A stretch of DNA of 64,000 nucleotides from Martinezella rhizogenes (GCA_013322215.1 JAAMEZ010000041.1:154422-218421), one strand, 5' to 3'; counted from the first letter of the stretch, positions 33,546 through 42,559 are shown. Notes: generated by a model from the letters alone, not told the origin. Numbers and translations are program-made.

Positions 33546-36500
33546 TGCTTGATCACCGGTGTCTGGCGCTGCGATAGCCGCAGGTCCTCGACCTGCCTCA
33601 AGGTCGCGGCGGTGCGCTCGTGGGCAGCGAGTTGCTGGGCGGTGCGCATCACCGGCCATGCCTCGGCCAGGTGCTCCTTCTCTTGGGGCTGGAGCCCCTT
33701 GGCGAGCTGCTCGAACAGCCGCCCGGACGGTTCGCGCGCGGCGTTCGGCAGCAGGCTGCGTTCACCGAAGCGTTCCGATACAGCCTTGTTGAATCCGTCG
33801 ATTTCGAGCTTGGCCTCCTTGTCGCTGACCGCATATCCGAGTGCTGCGGGAAGGTCGTTGCGGTCGATCGCATCGCGCACCCGTTCGAGCACCGTGCGGG
33901 CGGACGGCGACAGTGCCGGAATGTCGATCGAGACGCGATGCCGGATTGCCCTCTCCTCCGTTTCAAGGCGCTGCATGGCGTTCGTTCGCATCTGAAGATA
34001 ACGTTCGAGGTCACGCGAAAGCGCCGGCGCATTGACGTGTGCAATATCGCGGTCCTCCTTCTCCACGCGGCTGGCGAACAGGCCGGTCTTGCCTTTGAGC
34101 GCTCCAAAACTCTCCGGCTCGTTCGCGATCTTCGCGAGCGTGGATTTCGCAGTCGCCGGATCCTTCAACGCCGCGTCGACATCGACCGCGCGGAAGGCGG
34201 CTTCGGGCTGGGCGTAGATCAGATGAAAACGGGAGGAGACTTCCTCCCATTGCTTCTTCAGACCGGGATCGGCGGCGAGCTTGTCCTCGACCGCCTGGTC
34301 GAGGGATTTCGGATGAATGGTGATGCCGGCAACCATCGGCCTGACCTCCTTCATGTTGCTGGAAAGCGATTGTTGCTGCTGAGTGCTGGAAACGAGACCG
34401 AGCTTGCCGCCGATGGCGAGCAGCCGGCTTCCGAGACGGGCAAGCCGCTGTTTCTGCCGGACCGTCCAGTCGAGCCGGTCGCGCATCATGGTCCGGGCGA
34501 CGTTCATGAGGCGCAGGCCATGCGTGTCGGCGAAGCGGAGTGCCGCGCGATAGAAGCTGGCGTTCTCGTAGTCGAGCGTCGTTTCCTTCGCTGCGTCGCG
34601 CGACATGCGTTCCGTCATCCGCGACAGCGCCAGCTCGCGGATGTCGACGACCTTCCAGGTATGGCGCTTGACCTTCTTGCCGTCGGGAAGACGGACCATT
34701 TCGGAACCCTTGTGGTCGAGGCCGATGCGGTCGCCGATCTGAGGCGCCGCCTCTGCCATCGCGCGCTTCAGGTCGACGCCCCAGATGGTGTTCTGCTTCC
34801 CCTCGCCGGTTTCGAGCGTGACGAAATAGCTGTCGTGGTTCTCGGGCTTGTTCTCGTAGGGAGCCTCTCCGTGATCGACGAGAACGCCGCCGCGGTTGGT
34901 GAACTCGTTCATGCCGACATAGAGCCGGGCTGCATCACGATGACGGGTGAGCGCGACATAGGTCAGATGGCGGTCCATCGTGCCGGAGGCGAGCACCCTG
35001 ACGACGTCGACCGTCGCGCCCTGCGATTTGTGGATGGTGGTCGCATAGCCATGATCGACATTGGCGTAGAGATGCTGATCGACCGTCACCTGGCGGCGAT
35101 CCTCCCCTTCGCCAATCTCGGCGACAAACCTGCCGGGTGCGGCTTCGACCACCTTCGCCAGCATGCCGTTCTTGACGCCGAGCGATCCCTCGTTCTTCAG
35201 GAAGACGATCCGGTCGCCGGCGTCGAAGCGACGCTCGCCCTCTTCTGTCCGGAAGGCGAAGCCCTCGCCGACGAGACCGCGCCCGACCAGCCTTTCGCGG
35301 GCGAGTTCGTTGAGTGCGCGCACGTCGAGTCGTCGATGGGCGAGAATGAGAGAAGACCTCGCCGGATCGTAGTCGCGGTTCCAGTCTTCGATCAGCGAGG
35401 CTATGGCCTCGTCCTTCGACCAGTGCGAATGGATCAGGTTCGCGCGGTCATAGGCTGCGAGCGCCGACCCGACTTGACGGTGGGCAAGATCGACCGAGGC
35501 GCGACGCATCCACGCCTCGCGCTGACGATAGATCGTGCCAAGTTCGGCATAGCCGATGCGGTCGGTGATCGCGCGGAATGCGGCGCCCGCTTCGATCGGC
35601 TGGAGCTGATCGGGATCACCGACCAGCACCAGCTTGGCCCCGGCCTCGGTCGCTGCCTGGACAAGCATCGCCATCTGCCGCGACGACACCATGCCCGCCT
35701 CATCCAGCACCATGACGGTCCTGTCGTCGAGGCGGTCACGCTCCTGCTGCCAGCGTAGTTCCCACGACGACAGCGTGCGCGCGATGATGCCGGCCTCTTT
35801 CTCCAGACCCTCCGCCGCCTTGCCAGCAAGCGCTGCGCCCACGACGCGATATCCGGCGGCTTCCCATGTCTCGCGGGCCGCTTTCATCATTGTGGTCTTG
35901 CCCGCTCCGGCACGGCCAACGACGGCGGCTATGCGATTGGCGCCGGCGATATGCGCAAGCGCTGTCCGCTGTTCCTGCGACAGCCGGTCGTGGCGCGCGA
36001 AGGTCGCGTCGAGAACGGCCTTGCCGATACCATGCGAGGAGCGTCGGTCAAGCCACATCGCGCTCCGGGCCATCGTCGCTTCGAGGCGGATCAGCTCGTG
36101 CGTCGTGAACTTCGACGGCTCGCGCTTGCCGGTTGCCAACGAGATCCGCTCGCGCTCCAGCCGCAGCACTTGCCCACTCTGCATGATGCGCGCCATCATG
36201 TTGCGGAACAGGCCCGCATCGTCGATATAGCGATGCAGGATTTTGGCGACATCGCGCTCGTCGAAGACGCTCTTCTCGCGGGTGATGAGATCCAGCACGA
36301 GTTCGGGATTCTCCCGGATGCGGCGGGCATTTTCCTCGCGCCGCTCCTCGTTGAGCTCAAGGCGTTCGAGCTCGGCTTTGCGTCCCTCCCCTTCGGCCTT
36401 ACGCTCGATCGCCTTGGCGCCGACGCCGAGATGAATGGTCGGCACCAGATCGATACCCTGCTTCTCGTAGGATCGCCCGTCGACGCGCAAATTGATGCCG

Positions 36501-37126
36501 TTGAGCGCCAGGTGATGGTTCATCCGTTCGAACCAGGCGTCGCGAAACGCGTTGAAGTCGTCCGTTCCGCCGGCCCATAGCTCATAGACGATCTTCCCGG
36601 CTTTCGTCCGCAGAGGTTCGCCCTCCTCGCCGATCACCGCGACCTTCTTCGCGCCAAAACCGTATTCGGTCAGCGGCCGCAGTGTCGTCATCAGGTGGAT
36701 GTGCGGATTGCCGGGATTGTCGTGATAAACCCAGTCGGCAACCATCCCTCTGGAGAGAATGTGCTTTTCCACGAAGTCACGGACGAGCGCGATATTCTGC
36801 TCGGCTGTGAGCTCCAGCGGCAGCGCCACCGTCAGGTCCTTGGCGAGCTGGGCGTCGATCCGCTTCTCGAAAGCCTCGACCCTGTTCCAGAAGGCCTCCG
36901 AAGCGCCGGCGACAGAGCGGTCGGCGATCAGCATCCGGACCCATTTCGGCGCATGGTCCGGCAAAAGGAACTCTTCGTGAAGGAGCCCAACCTTGCGGGT
37001 GTAGTCGATGGTGCGCGCCTCACGCTCGTAGTGCATCTTCGCACAGTGCCGGTAGGCCGCCGACAGCACCGCGCTGCGGCCGTCGCCGCGGCTGACGATG
37101 CTGGCTGAGAAGTGGGCGATGGCCAC
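33542..37126 (-). CDS. traA: TraA, MobQ-type relaxase-helicase
   Basis: This 1194-aa protein nicks oriT and unwinds the plasmid. The N-terminal MobA/MobL HUH relaxase has a catalytic Tyr near residue 25 (SAAYRHCAKM) and the His triad NPGNPHIHLMTTLRPL near 145. A RecD/UvrD-type helicase follows (Walker A VVGRAGAGKTTMM, Walker B MVLDEAGMV, LVGDPDQLQPI, and a C-terminal TTIHKSQGATVDVV). The remaining ~350 residues form a helical tail, making this copy somewhat longer than the ~1100-aa reference. First gene of traAFBH, reading away from oriT. Confidence 0.95.
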   Translation of the reverse strand: MAIAHFSASIVSRGDGRSAVLSAAYRHCAKMHYEREARTIDYTRKVGLLHEEFLLPDHAPKWVRMLIADRSVAGASEAFWNRVEAFEKRIDAQLAKDLTVALPLELTAEQNIALVRDFVEKHILSRGMVADWVYHDNPGNPHIHLMTTLRPLTEYGFGAKKVAVIGEEGEPLRTKAGKIVYELWAGGTDDFNAFRDAWFERMNHHLALNGINLRVDGRSYEKQGIDLVPTIHLGVGAKAIERKAEGEGRKAELERLELNEERREENARRIRENPELVLDLITREKSVFDERDVAKILHRYIDDAGLFRNMMARIMQSGQVLRLERERISLATGKREPSKFTTHELIRLEATMARSAMWLDRRSSHGIGKAVLDATFARHDRLSQEQRTALAHIAGANRIAAVVGRAGAGKTTMMKAARETWEAAGYRVVGAALAGKAAEGLEKEAGIIARTLSSWELRWQQERDRLDDRTVMVLDEAGMVSSRQMAMLVQAATEAGAKLVLVGDPDQLQPIEAGAAFRAITDRIGYAELGTIYRQREAWMRRASVDLAHRQVGSALAAYDRANLIHSHWSKDEAIASLIEDWNRDYDPARSSLILAHRRLDVRALNELARERLVGRGLVGEGFAFRTEEGERRFDAGDRIVFLKNEGSLGVKNGMLAKVVEAAPGRFVAEIGEGEDRRQVTVDQHLYANVDHGYATTIHKSQGATVDVVRVLASGTMDRHLTYVALTRHRDAARLYVGMNEFTNRGGVLVDHGEAPYENKPENHDSYFVTLETGEGKQNTIWGVDLKRAMAEAAPQIGDRIGLDHKGSEMVRLPDGKKVKRHTWKVVDIRELALSRMTERMSRDAAKETTLDYENASFYRAALRFADTHGLRLMNVARTMMRDRLDWTVRQKQRLARLGSRLLAIGGKLGLVSSTQQQQSLSSNMKEVRPMVAGITIHPKSLDQAVEDKLAADPGLKKQWEEVSSRFHLIYAQPEAAFRAVDVDAALKDPATAKSTLAKIANEPESFGALKGKTGLFASRVEKEDRDIAHVNAPALSRDLERYLQMRTNAMQRLETEERAIRHRVSIDIPALSPSARTVLERVRDAIDRNDLPAALGYAVSDKEAKLEIDGFNKAVSERFGERSLLPNAAREPSGRLFEQLAKGLQPQEKEHLAEAWPVMRTAQQLAAHERTAATLRQVEDLRLSQRQTPVIKQ

Positions 37127-37206
37127 GGCGGCGAATACTCCCGGTCAATCGGTCGAAACAAGCTGCTCGTCGCGAATAGCGGCCCCGCCAGGGTCATTGA
37201 GCAACG

Positions 37207-37239
37207 CGTCGCGCCAGCGACGTATAATTGCGCCCTTGG
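37207..37239. other. oriT core with nic region
   Basis: A perfect inverted repeat CGTCGC-GCCA-GCGACG (37207-37222) is followed by TATAATTGCGCCCTTGG. The core TAATTGCGCCCT closely resembles the nic core of RSF1010-type (MobQ) origins, matching the relaxase type next to it. It lies between divergent traA and traC, the place of oriT in Ti plasmids. Confidence 0.85.
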
Positions 37240-37290
37240 ATCCGCTCCTTCGGAACGGCGGGATCATCTTCCAAAGTGTCGGCTTTGCCG

Positions 37291-37308
37291 ACGTGCAAAT
37301 CTGCACGT
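37291..37308. promoter_or_regulatory. tra box between traA and traC
   Basis: ACGTGCAAATCTGCACGT is an 18-bp dyad that matches the TraR operator closely (TGCA...TGCA arms). It is 74 bp upstream of traC and 164 bp upstream of traA; one such box is known to drive both divergent tra operons. Confidence 0.88.
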
Positions 37309-37382
37309 TCCTTCGGACGTGCTTTTGAGGAAGTCTGGCGGCGAGAACATCACCGCGAGACTTCCAGGGAGATCCGACCGGA

Positions 37383-37679
37383 ATGAAGAAACCGTCATCG
37401 AAGATACGTGAAGAAATCGCCCGCCTTCAGGACCAGCTCAGACAGGCGGAGACGCGGGAGGCCGAGCGCATCGGCCGCGTCGCGCTGAAGGCCGGTCTTG
37501 GCGAGATCGAGATCGAGGAGGCCGAACTCCAGGCAGCGTTCGAGGACATCGCCGGGCGCTTTCGCGGAGGTAAGGCAGGGACATCCGGAAGGAAAAATGC
37601 CGATGACGGCCGGACCGCCGGCGAGCCGGGCGCGACGCTCGCATCTGGCTCGGATGCGGGCAGCCGTGGCGAGGCTTGA
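37383..37679 (+). CDS. traC: TraC, relaxosome accessory protein
   Basis: This 98-aa basic protein starts MKKPSSKIREEIARLQDQLR with a coiled-coil N-terminus and continues KAGLGEIEIEEAELQAAFED, as in Ti-plasmid TraC. TraC and TraD assist TraA at oriT. GGGAGA precedes the start; transcription would begin at the tra box. Confidence 0.9.
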   Translation: MKKPSSKIREEIARLQDQLRQAETREAERIGRVALKAGLGEIEIEEAELQAAFEDIAGRFRGGKAGTSGRKNADDGRTAGEPGATLASGSDAGSRGEA

Positions 37680-37683
37680 GCGG

Positions 37684-37899
37684 ATGCACCGGACCTCATC
37701 GACCGACGCCCGAAAGAAGGACACCCGCGAGAAGATCGAGCTGGGTGGCCTGATCGTCAAGGCCGGGCTGCGCTACGAGAAACGGGCACTGCTGCTCGGC
37801 ATGCTGATCGATGCAGGTCGCCGCATCAAGGGCGACGATGCCGAGCGATCGCGCCTCACCACGATAGGGGCGGAGGCCTTTGGTCGTGACGGCGAATAG
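37684..37899 (+). CDS. traD: TraD, small conjugal transfer protein
   Basis: This 71-aa protein starts MHRTSSTDARKKDTREKIEL and continues GGLIVKAGLRYEKRALLLGM, the Ti TraD family (Pfam TraD_N-like). It resembles a ribbon-helix or coupling-protein accessory factor. It starts 4 bp after the traC stop and overlaps traG by 14 bp. Confidence 0.9.
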   Translation: MHRTSSTDARKKDTREKIELGGLIVKAGLRYEKRALLLGMLIDAGRRIKGDDAERSRLTTIGAEAFGRDGE

Positions 37900-39835
37900 A
37901 ATTCTCCTCGCCGTCGTCCCCGCCACGACGATGATCGCCGCGGTGATCCTGATGCCGGGGATCGAGCACTGGCTGGCGGCGTTCGGAAGGACGGCGCAGG
38001 CGAAGCTGATGCTCGGGCGGTTCGGCATCGCCCTGCCCTACATCGCAGCGGCTGCGATAGGTACGATGTTCCTGTTCGCGGCCAACGGTGCCGCCAACAT
38101 AAAGACGGCTGGATGGAGCGTCGTCAGCGGAAACGTCGCGGCGATTATCATCGCGATGATCCGCGAGGCGGCTCGTCTTTCCGGCATCGCCGGAAGCGTC
38201 CCCACGGACCAGTCCGTCCTCGCCTACACGGACCCGGCGACAGCGCTCGGTGCGGCCGGCCCATTCCTCGCCGGCGTCTTCGCACTTCGCGTCGTCATCA
38301 AGGGCAAGGCTGCATTTGCCAGTCCGGCGCCGCGCCGTGTCCGCGGCAAGCGGGCCGTGCATGGCGAGGCGGACTGGATGGGCGTGGTCGAAGCGGGAAG
38401 ACTGTTTCCCGATGCGGGCGGCATCGTCATCGGAGAACGCTATCGCGTCGATCGCGACAGTGTGGCGGGCATGTCGTTCCGCGCCGATCAGCGCGAGACA
38501 TGGGGCGCGGGCGGCAAGTCCCCGCTGCTCTGCTTCGACGGCTCGTTCGGCTCGTCGCACGGCATCGTCTTTGCCGGCTCCGGCGGTTTCAAGACGACAT
38601 CGTTGACGATCCCGACGGCGCTCAAATGGGGTGGCGGGCTTGTGGTTCTGGACCCGTCGAGCGAGGTGGCGCCGATGGTCTCGGAACACCGGCGCAAGGC
38701 CGGCCGAAAAGTGATCGTGCTCGATCCCGCCACGCCCGCCATCGGCTTCAACGCGCTCGACTGGATCGGGCGGTTTGGCGGAACGAAGGAGGAGGATATC
38801 GTGTCGGTCGCGACCTGGATCATGACCGACAACGCGCGGACTGCGTCCGCCCGCGACGACTTCTTCCGGGCTTCCGCCATGCAGCTGTTGACCGCGTTGA
38901 TCGCAGACGTGTGCCTGTCAGGGCATACGGACGAACAGGACCAGACGCTGCGCCGGGTGCGCGCCAATCTCTCGGAGCCTGAACCGAAACTGCGCGAGCG
39001 GCTGACGCGGATTTACGAGCAGTCCGAATCCGAATTCGTCCGGGAGAACGTCGCGGTGTTCGTCAACATGACGCCGGAGACGTTCTCCGGCGTCTATGCC
39101 AACGCCGTCAAGGAAACGCACTGGCTCTCCTATCCGAACTATGCCGCCCTGGTGTCCGGCGACAGCTTCTCGACGGACGATCTCGCCAAGGGCGAGACGG
39201 ACATCTTCATCGCACTCGACCTGAAAGTGCTGGAGGCACATCCGGGCCTTGCCCGCGTCGTGATCGGCGCGTTCCTGAACGCGATCTATAATCGCAACGG
39301 CGAGGTCGAGGGCAGGACGCTGTTCCTGCTCGACGAGGTGGCCCGTCTCGGCTATCTGCGCATCCTCGAGACAGCGCGCGATGCCGGTCGCAAATACGGC
39401 ATCACGCTGACGCTGATCTTCCAGAGCCTCGGGCAGATGCGCGAGGCCTATGGCGGTCGGGACGCCACGAGCAAATGGTTCGAGTCGGCGTCATGGATCT
39501 CGTTCGCGGCGATCAACGATCCCGACACGGCCGACTACATCTCGAAGCGATGCGGCGACACGACGATCGAGGTCGACCAGACGAACCGGTCGACCGGAAT
39601 GAAGGGATCGTCGCGCTCGCGGTCGAAGCAGCTTTCGAACCGGCGGCTGATCCTGCCGCATGAGGTGATGCGCATGCGGACCGACGAGCAGATCGTGTTC
39701 ACGGCTGGCAACGCGCCGCTCAGATGCGGCCGCGCCATCTGGTTCCGCCGCGACGAGATGACGAGGATCGTCGGCAAGAACAGGTTCCATCAAGGCGATG
39801 CGCCGGCCAAGGGGCCGGAACCTTCCACACCCTGA
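37886..39835 (+). CDS. traG: TraG, type IV coupling protein
   Basis: This 649-aa VirD4/TraG-type ATPase links the relaxosome to the mating channel. Two to three N-terminal membrane segments (about residues 5-110) are followed by Walker A (VFAGSGGFKTTS) and Walker B (TLFLLDEVARLGYL) and the FQSLGQMREAYG motif. GTG 37886 (VTANRILLAVV) matches the TraG N-terminus and overlaps traD; the TTG at 37880 is an alternative. Confidence 0.94.
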   Translation: MTANRILLAVVPATTMIAAVILMPGIEHWLAAFGRTAQAKLMLGRFGIALPYIAAAAIGTMFLFAANGAANIKTAGWSVVSGNVAAIIIAMIREAARLSGIAGSVPTDQSVLAYTDPATALGAAGPFLAGVFALRVVIKGKAAFASPAPRRVRGKRAVHGEADWMGVVEAGRLFPDAGGIVIGERYRVDRDSVAGMSFRADQRETWGAGGKSPLLCFDGSFGSSHGIVFAGSGGFKTTSLTIPTALKWGGGLVVLDPSSEVAPMVSEHRRKAGRKVIVLDPATPAIGFNALDWIGRFGGTKEEDIVSVATWIMTDNARTASARDDFFRASAMQLLTALIADVCLSGHTDEQDQTLRRVRANLSEPEPKLRERLTRIYEQSESEFVRENVAVFVNMTPETFSGVYANAVKETHWLSYPNYAALVSGDSFSTDDLAKGETDIFIALDLKVLEAHPGLARVVIGAFLNAIYNRNGEVEGRTLFLLDEVARLGYLRILETARDAGRKYGITLTLIFQSLGQMREAYGGRDATSKWFESASWISFAAINDPDTADYISKRCGDTTIEVDQTNRSTGMKGSSRSRSKQLSNRRLILPHEVMRMRTDEQIVFTAGNAPLRCGRAIWFRRDEMTRIVGKNRFHQGDAPAKGPEPSTP

Positions 39836-39855
39836 CAGAACGAAAGGAAGCGCGC

Positions 39856-40257
39856 ATGATGCATTGGAGAAAAGACTGGTACTCGTTGATGGGGCCGTTG
39901 ATGACCTGGGTGGCGTTCATCATCGCCATTCCGTTTCTCGGCGCCGGGGCGATCGTCAGCATGGCCATTCTGCCAGCGATCGGCGATACGATCGTGAAGA
40001 CGGTTGGCCTTTTCTGCGCTCTGGTGCTTGGGCCACTGGCGGCGTTCACGGAGATCGCGCCGCCATTTGTGACGAGAGAAGAGGTGGCCTGGCGCAACAG
40101 AAACAGAGAGATGCTCTTCGAAGGCGATGTCGCCTGGGAAGATGTTCCGTTTCTGCCACCGGTGCTGAACCGGATTCGGTCCACAACCGGAAAACGAAAG
40201 CGGGAGGAAGAGAAGGAGGGGGCCGCTGCCAGCGATGCGAAGCCGTCCATCGCATGA
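39856..40257 (+). CDS. Small inner-membrane protein downstream of traG
   Basis: This 133-aa protein has two membrane segments (about residues 12-36 and 45-68), then a charged cytosolic tail with VTREEVAWRNRNREMLFEGD. GAAAGGA precedes ATG 39856. It follows traG by 20 bp and is probably cotranscribed under TraR control. I do not recognise a characterised family; similar ORFs follow traG in rhizobial plasmids, from memory. Confidence 0.65.
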   Translation: MMHWRKDWYSLMGPLMTWVAFIIAIPFLGAGAIVSMAILPAIGDTIVKTVGLFCALVLGPLAAFTEIAPPFVTREEVAWRNRNREMLFEGDVAWEDVPFLPPVLNRIRSTTGKRKREEEKEGAAASDAKPSIA

Positions 40258-40634
40258 CGTCCGAAAGCGCGTCCCCGGATGCCGTACGGGACCTGTATCC
40301 GGCACACTGCGACAAGCTGCTGAATTCAGGGGGAGAGGCTATCACCGGTGCATAAAATCACCAATGAGCGACGCCGATCTCCCGGAGCTTTAAGCCGGCC
40401 GCAGGCCGCACCCGGGAGAGGGATAGGGGTTTGGGGAAAGGGTGGAGGGAACCGTCCCCTTTCCCCATGGGAGGGTGTTTGAGGGAGGGGCTTGCCCTTC
40501 CCTCATGGGGTGAGCGGCGAGAGGGGCGGCGCAGCCCCCCTTTCGTTAGCCATGCCGGCCGGTCGATCCGGCTGACGAGGCTCGCAGACAGGGATACGGA
40601 CGAAAGGTGGCACCACCACCTTTCGTCCTCGACA
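40258..40634. other. GC-rich intergenic region rich in hairpins
   Basis: No gene. Purine-rich runs pair with nearby pyrimidine runs (GGGGAAAGGG with CCCCTTTCCCC near 40435-40467; GAGGGAGGGGC with CCCTTCCCTC near 40481-40505). A perfect 13-bp hairpin occurs at 40598-40628. The region sits between two convergent genes and may serve as a bidirectional terminator. Confidence 0.5.
40598..40628. terminator. Perfect 13-bp hairpin after the 108-aa ORF
   Basis: GGACGAAAGGTGG-CACCA-CCACCTTTCGTCC is a perfect stem of 13 pairs with a 5-nt loop, seven bases past the stop of the minus-strand ORF at 40635. There is no U-run, so it may stabilise an RNA end rather than terminate alone. Confidence 0.55.
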
Positions 40635-40961
40635 TTAATCGGGGCTAACGTTGAGTTCACGGATCACCGTGTCGATGCGCCAGTCGCCAATCTCGGTTCG
40701 TCGCTGGGCAACCAGAATATCGACGGCCGTTTCGTTCGCCTCGATAGCACTGATCGCCGCGTCCATCGCATCCCATGGACCGAGGTTTTCGACAGGGATG
40801 ACGTCGCCGTCATCGTCATAGGCGCCTGAGATGTACATTGGCGCGCGCGTGACGCGGTCATGTGCACGCTCGGCTTCTCGAATCAACCGAAAACCCTCTT
40901 CCCGCTGACGCCAGTATTCCGGGCTGCCACCATCGATGTATTTGATTTTCTGCTCTGTCAT
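40635..40961 (-). CDS. Conserved hypothetical protein, 108 aa
   Basis: I do not recognise this family. AAAGGAG lies seven bases before ATG 40961. The product (MTEQKIKYIDGGSPEYWRQR) is hydrophilic and acidic with a helical N-terminal half and no membrane segment. A structured repeat shared with another small gene lies about 90-140 bp upstream, and a perfect hairpin follows the stop, so it looks like an independent transcription unit. Confidence 0.7.
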   Translation of the reverse strand: MTEQKIKYIDGGSPEYWRQREEGFRLIREAERAHDRVTRAPMYISGAYDDDGDVIPVENLGPWDAMDAAISAIEANETAVDILVAQRRTEIGDWRIDTVIRELNVSPD

Positions 40962-41010
40962 GACAATCTCCTTTCGTCTTTCTGACGCAAGGAGGCTGCG
41001 CCGTAGACGC

Positions 41011-41104
41011 GAGGGGTCAGGGATCGCATTGCGACCGCCGGAGGCGGCGAGTGGAGGAGCCGATTTGCAAGAGCCGTCGCGGACGGCGGCTGCAAATTGG
41101 AGGT
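41011..41104. repeat. Structured repeat element, copy 1
   Basis: About 94 bp similar to 42332-42428. Shared parts are GAGGGGTC near one end, GCGACCGCCGGAGGCGGCGAG, then a nested hairpin: CCGATTTGC (41060-41068) pairs with GCAAATTGG (41092-41100) around an inner stem GCCGTC/GACGGC. In copy 2 the inner stem is CCGCC/GGCGG. Base pairing is kept while sequence differs. The element lies in the upstream region of the 108-aa ORF. Confidence 0.65.
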
Positions 41105-41392
41105 GCTACGACGTCCTTGACGCCGGAGTGGCGGGTGCAAAATACAAAGTCAGAGAGAAGAGAGACCCGCGCCTGCAGGGCGCGTCCGTCTGCCGGTAGA
41201 ACCGGCCGCGAGAGGATCGCAACCGGATGGCCGAAACCGCTTGCGGGTTCGGTGCGCTTGCGCATAGAGCCATGCGTTGAAGCCGCCTCGCCCAGTTCCC
41301 TGTCTGAAATCATCACGGCGATGAATCGGTGACACCGGATCGATTCAGATAACTCGTTGGACGCTGCTTGCCGAGATAGCGACAATGAGGGC

Positions 41393-41650
41393 ATGGAAGA
41401 CAAGGAGACATGCCCGGTTCATCTTCACCGCATCGAGACGGCGCAGAACATGCGACGCTTCTACATTCTGGCGATCCAGCCGACACTGTTCGGCGGGGCT
41501 TCGGTCATCCGCAACTGGGGCCGGATCGGATCGGGCGGCCAGACGATGATGCAGACCTTCGATCATCCGGATGATGCGAACACAGCACTCTCCTGTCTCG
41601 AACGAACGAAGAGACGACGTGGCTATCGGGACGCGGGCAACACCGAATAG
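41393..41650 (+). CDS. WGR-domain protein
   Basis: This 85-aa protein is essentially one WGR domain (HLHRIETAQNMRRFYILAIQ, then VIRNWGRIGSGGQTM). The WGR domain takes its name from the Trp-Gly-Arg motif, occurs in PARPs and in bacterial MolR-like proteins, and is thought to bind nucleic acids. ATG 41393 (MEDKETCPV) follows a GAGGG. Small stand-alone WGR proteins are common on rhizobial plasmids. The function here is unknown. Confidence 0.82.
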   Translation: MEDKETCPVHLHRIETAQNMRRFYILAIQPTLFGGASVIRNWGRIGSGGQTMMQTFDHPDDANTALSCLERTKRRRGYRDAGNTE

Positions 41651-41788
41651 CCGGTTTCAATCGACCGCATTGCTGCATTTCCTGTGGCTTACGCGCTCCT
41701 TCCGGGGATTCCTGCCTTTCTGCCCCTTTCTTCGCCACATCTTCATTGCCAAAGCTGAGGGACCGAAACAACATGAGGAATGTCCAAT

Positions 41789-42067
41789 ATGACCACGACC
41801 AACGAAATCGCCGACAAGATCGCAGCCGAACAGAGCCTGACCAAGGCGCAGGCCAAGACGATCGTCGAGAGCGTCTTCAAGCAGATCACCGACGCGGCGC
41901 TTGCTGGCGCAGAAACGTCGATCCCATCATTTGGAAAGTTCAAGCTGAAGGACACTCCGGAGCGCGAGGGACGCAATCCGGCGACGGGTGCTACGATCAA
42001 GATCGCGGCATCGAAGAAGCTGACCTTTACGCCCGGCAAAGCGGTCAAGGACGCACTGAACGGCTGA
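41789..42067 (+). CDS. HU/IHF-family DNA-binding protein
   Basis: This ~92-aa nucleoid-associated protein has TNEIADKIAAEQSLTKAQAK at the N-terminus and the DNA-binding arm RNPATGATIKIAASKKLTFTPG, where RNP(A)TG is the family signature and the Pro inserts in the minor groove. ATG 41789 is preferred, with GAGGA nine bases upstream; ATG 41780 abuts that site. It may act in plasmid organisation, oriT activity or regulation. Confidence 0.9.
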   Translation: MTTTNEIADKIAAEQSLTKAQAKTIVESVFKQITDAALAGAETSIPSFGKFKLKDTPEREGRNPATGATIKIAASKKLTFTPGKAVKDALNG

Positions 42068-42102
42068 AGCGACCACGCCGCCGGAAACGGCAGCATGATG
42101 GA

Positions 42103-42122
42103 AGCCTCCTAGAAAGGAGGCT
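42103..42122. terminator. Hairpin between convergent HU-like gene and small ORF
   Basis: AGCCTCCT-AGAA-AGGAGGCT is a perfect 8-bp stem overlapping the stop region of the minus-strand 56-aa ORF and 36 bp past the HU-like gene, so it can serve both. Confidence 0.5.
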
Positions 42123-42279
42123 CCGCGCTGATGCGTCCGTCCTGTTCGGCCTCGATCGTTGCAAGCTCCGCCTGTACCATCTCCAGCTCCGCCGCAATCC
42201 GGCGGCGCTCGGCCGGATCGCAGGCATTCCTGAATTCGGCCCGAAGCTCTTCGCGCTGAATTTCGAGAGAAATCGTCAT
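42109..42279 (-). CDS. Small coiled-coil protein, 56 aa
   Basis: ATG 42279 has GGAG eight bases upstream. The product reads MTISLEIQREELRAEFRNAC then DPAERRRIAAELEMVQAELA and ends SAEPPF. It is highly charged and predicted to be a single helical coiled coil. I do not recognise it. It shares its upstream structured repeat with the 108-aa ORF at 40635, which suggests common regulation. Confidence 0.6.
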   Translation of the reverse strand: MTISLEIQREELRAEFRNACDPAERRRIAAELEMVQAELATIEAEQDGRISAEPPF

Positions 42280-42331
42280 CGTCGTCTCCTTGACGTTTGT
42301 GAAAGACGACGCCGCGCGTCATGGCGGAGCG

Positions 42332-42428
42332 GAGGGGTCCAGCATCGCGGGACGCGACCGCCGGAGGCGGCGAGGGGAGGAACCGATTTGCGGGAGCCGC
42401 CATAGGCGGAAGGAGCAAATTGGAGGCG
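42332..42428. repeat. Structured repeat element, copy 2
   Basis: Related to 41011-41104. CCGATTTGC (42383-42391) pairs with GCAAATTGG (42415-42423) around CCGCC-ATA-GGCGG. It lies 50-150 bp upstream of the 56-aa ORF start, the same placement as copy 1 relative to its gene. Confidence 0.65.
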
Positions 42429-42559
42429 CCGCTCGTGCTGGACGCCTTCGTTTCGCCATGGCACCCTTGGACGAACTGAGCAGCCCACAACTCCTCGTAT
42501 GGCACCGGAAAAGCCGGAAGCAGGCTCGATGCCTGCGCCCGGCTCTCCCTCGCGACACG

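Noticed and set aside
33620..35758. A 712-codon plus-strand frame antisense to traA
   Set aside because: It is the GC-driven shadow of the relaxase gene; composition is His/Asp/Gly-rich with no family resemblance, while traA has clear relaxase and helicase motifs.
40435..40505. Purine/pyrimidine hairpins as a possible mobile element end
   Set aside because: No second copy or element boundary was found in the window; a terminator or spacer role is simpler.
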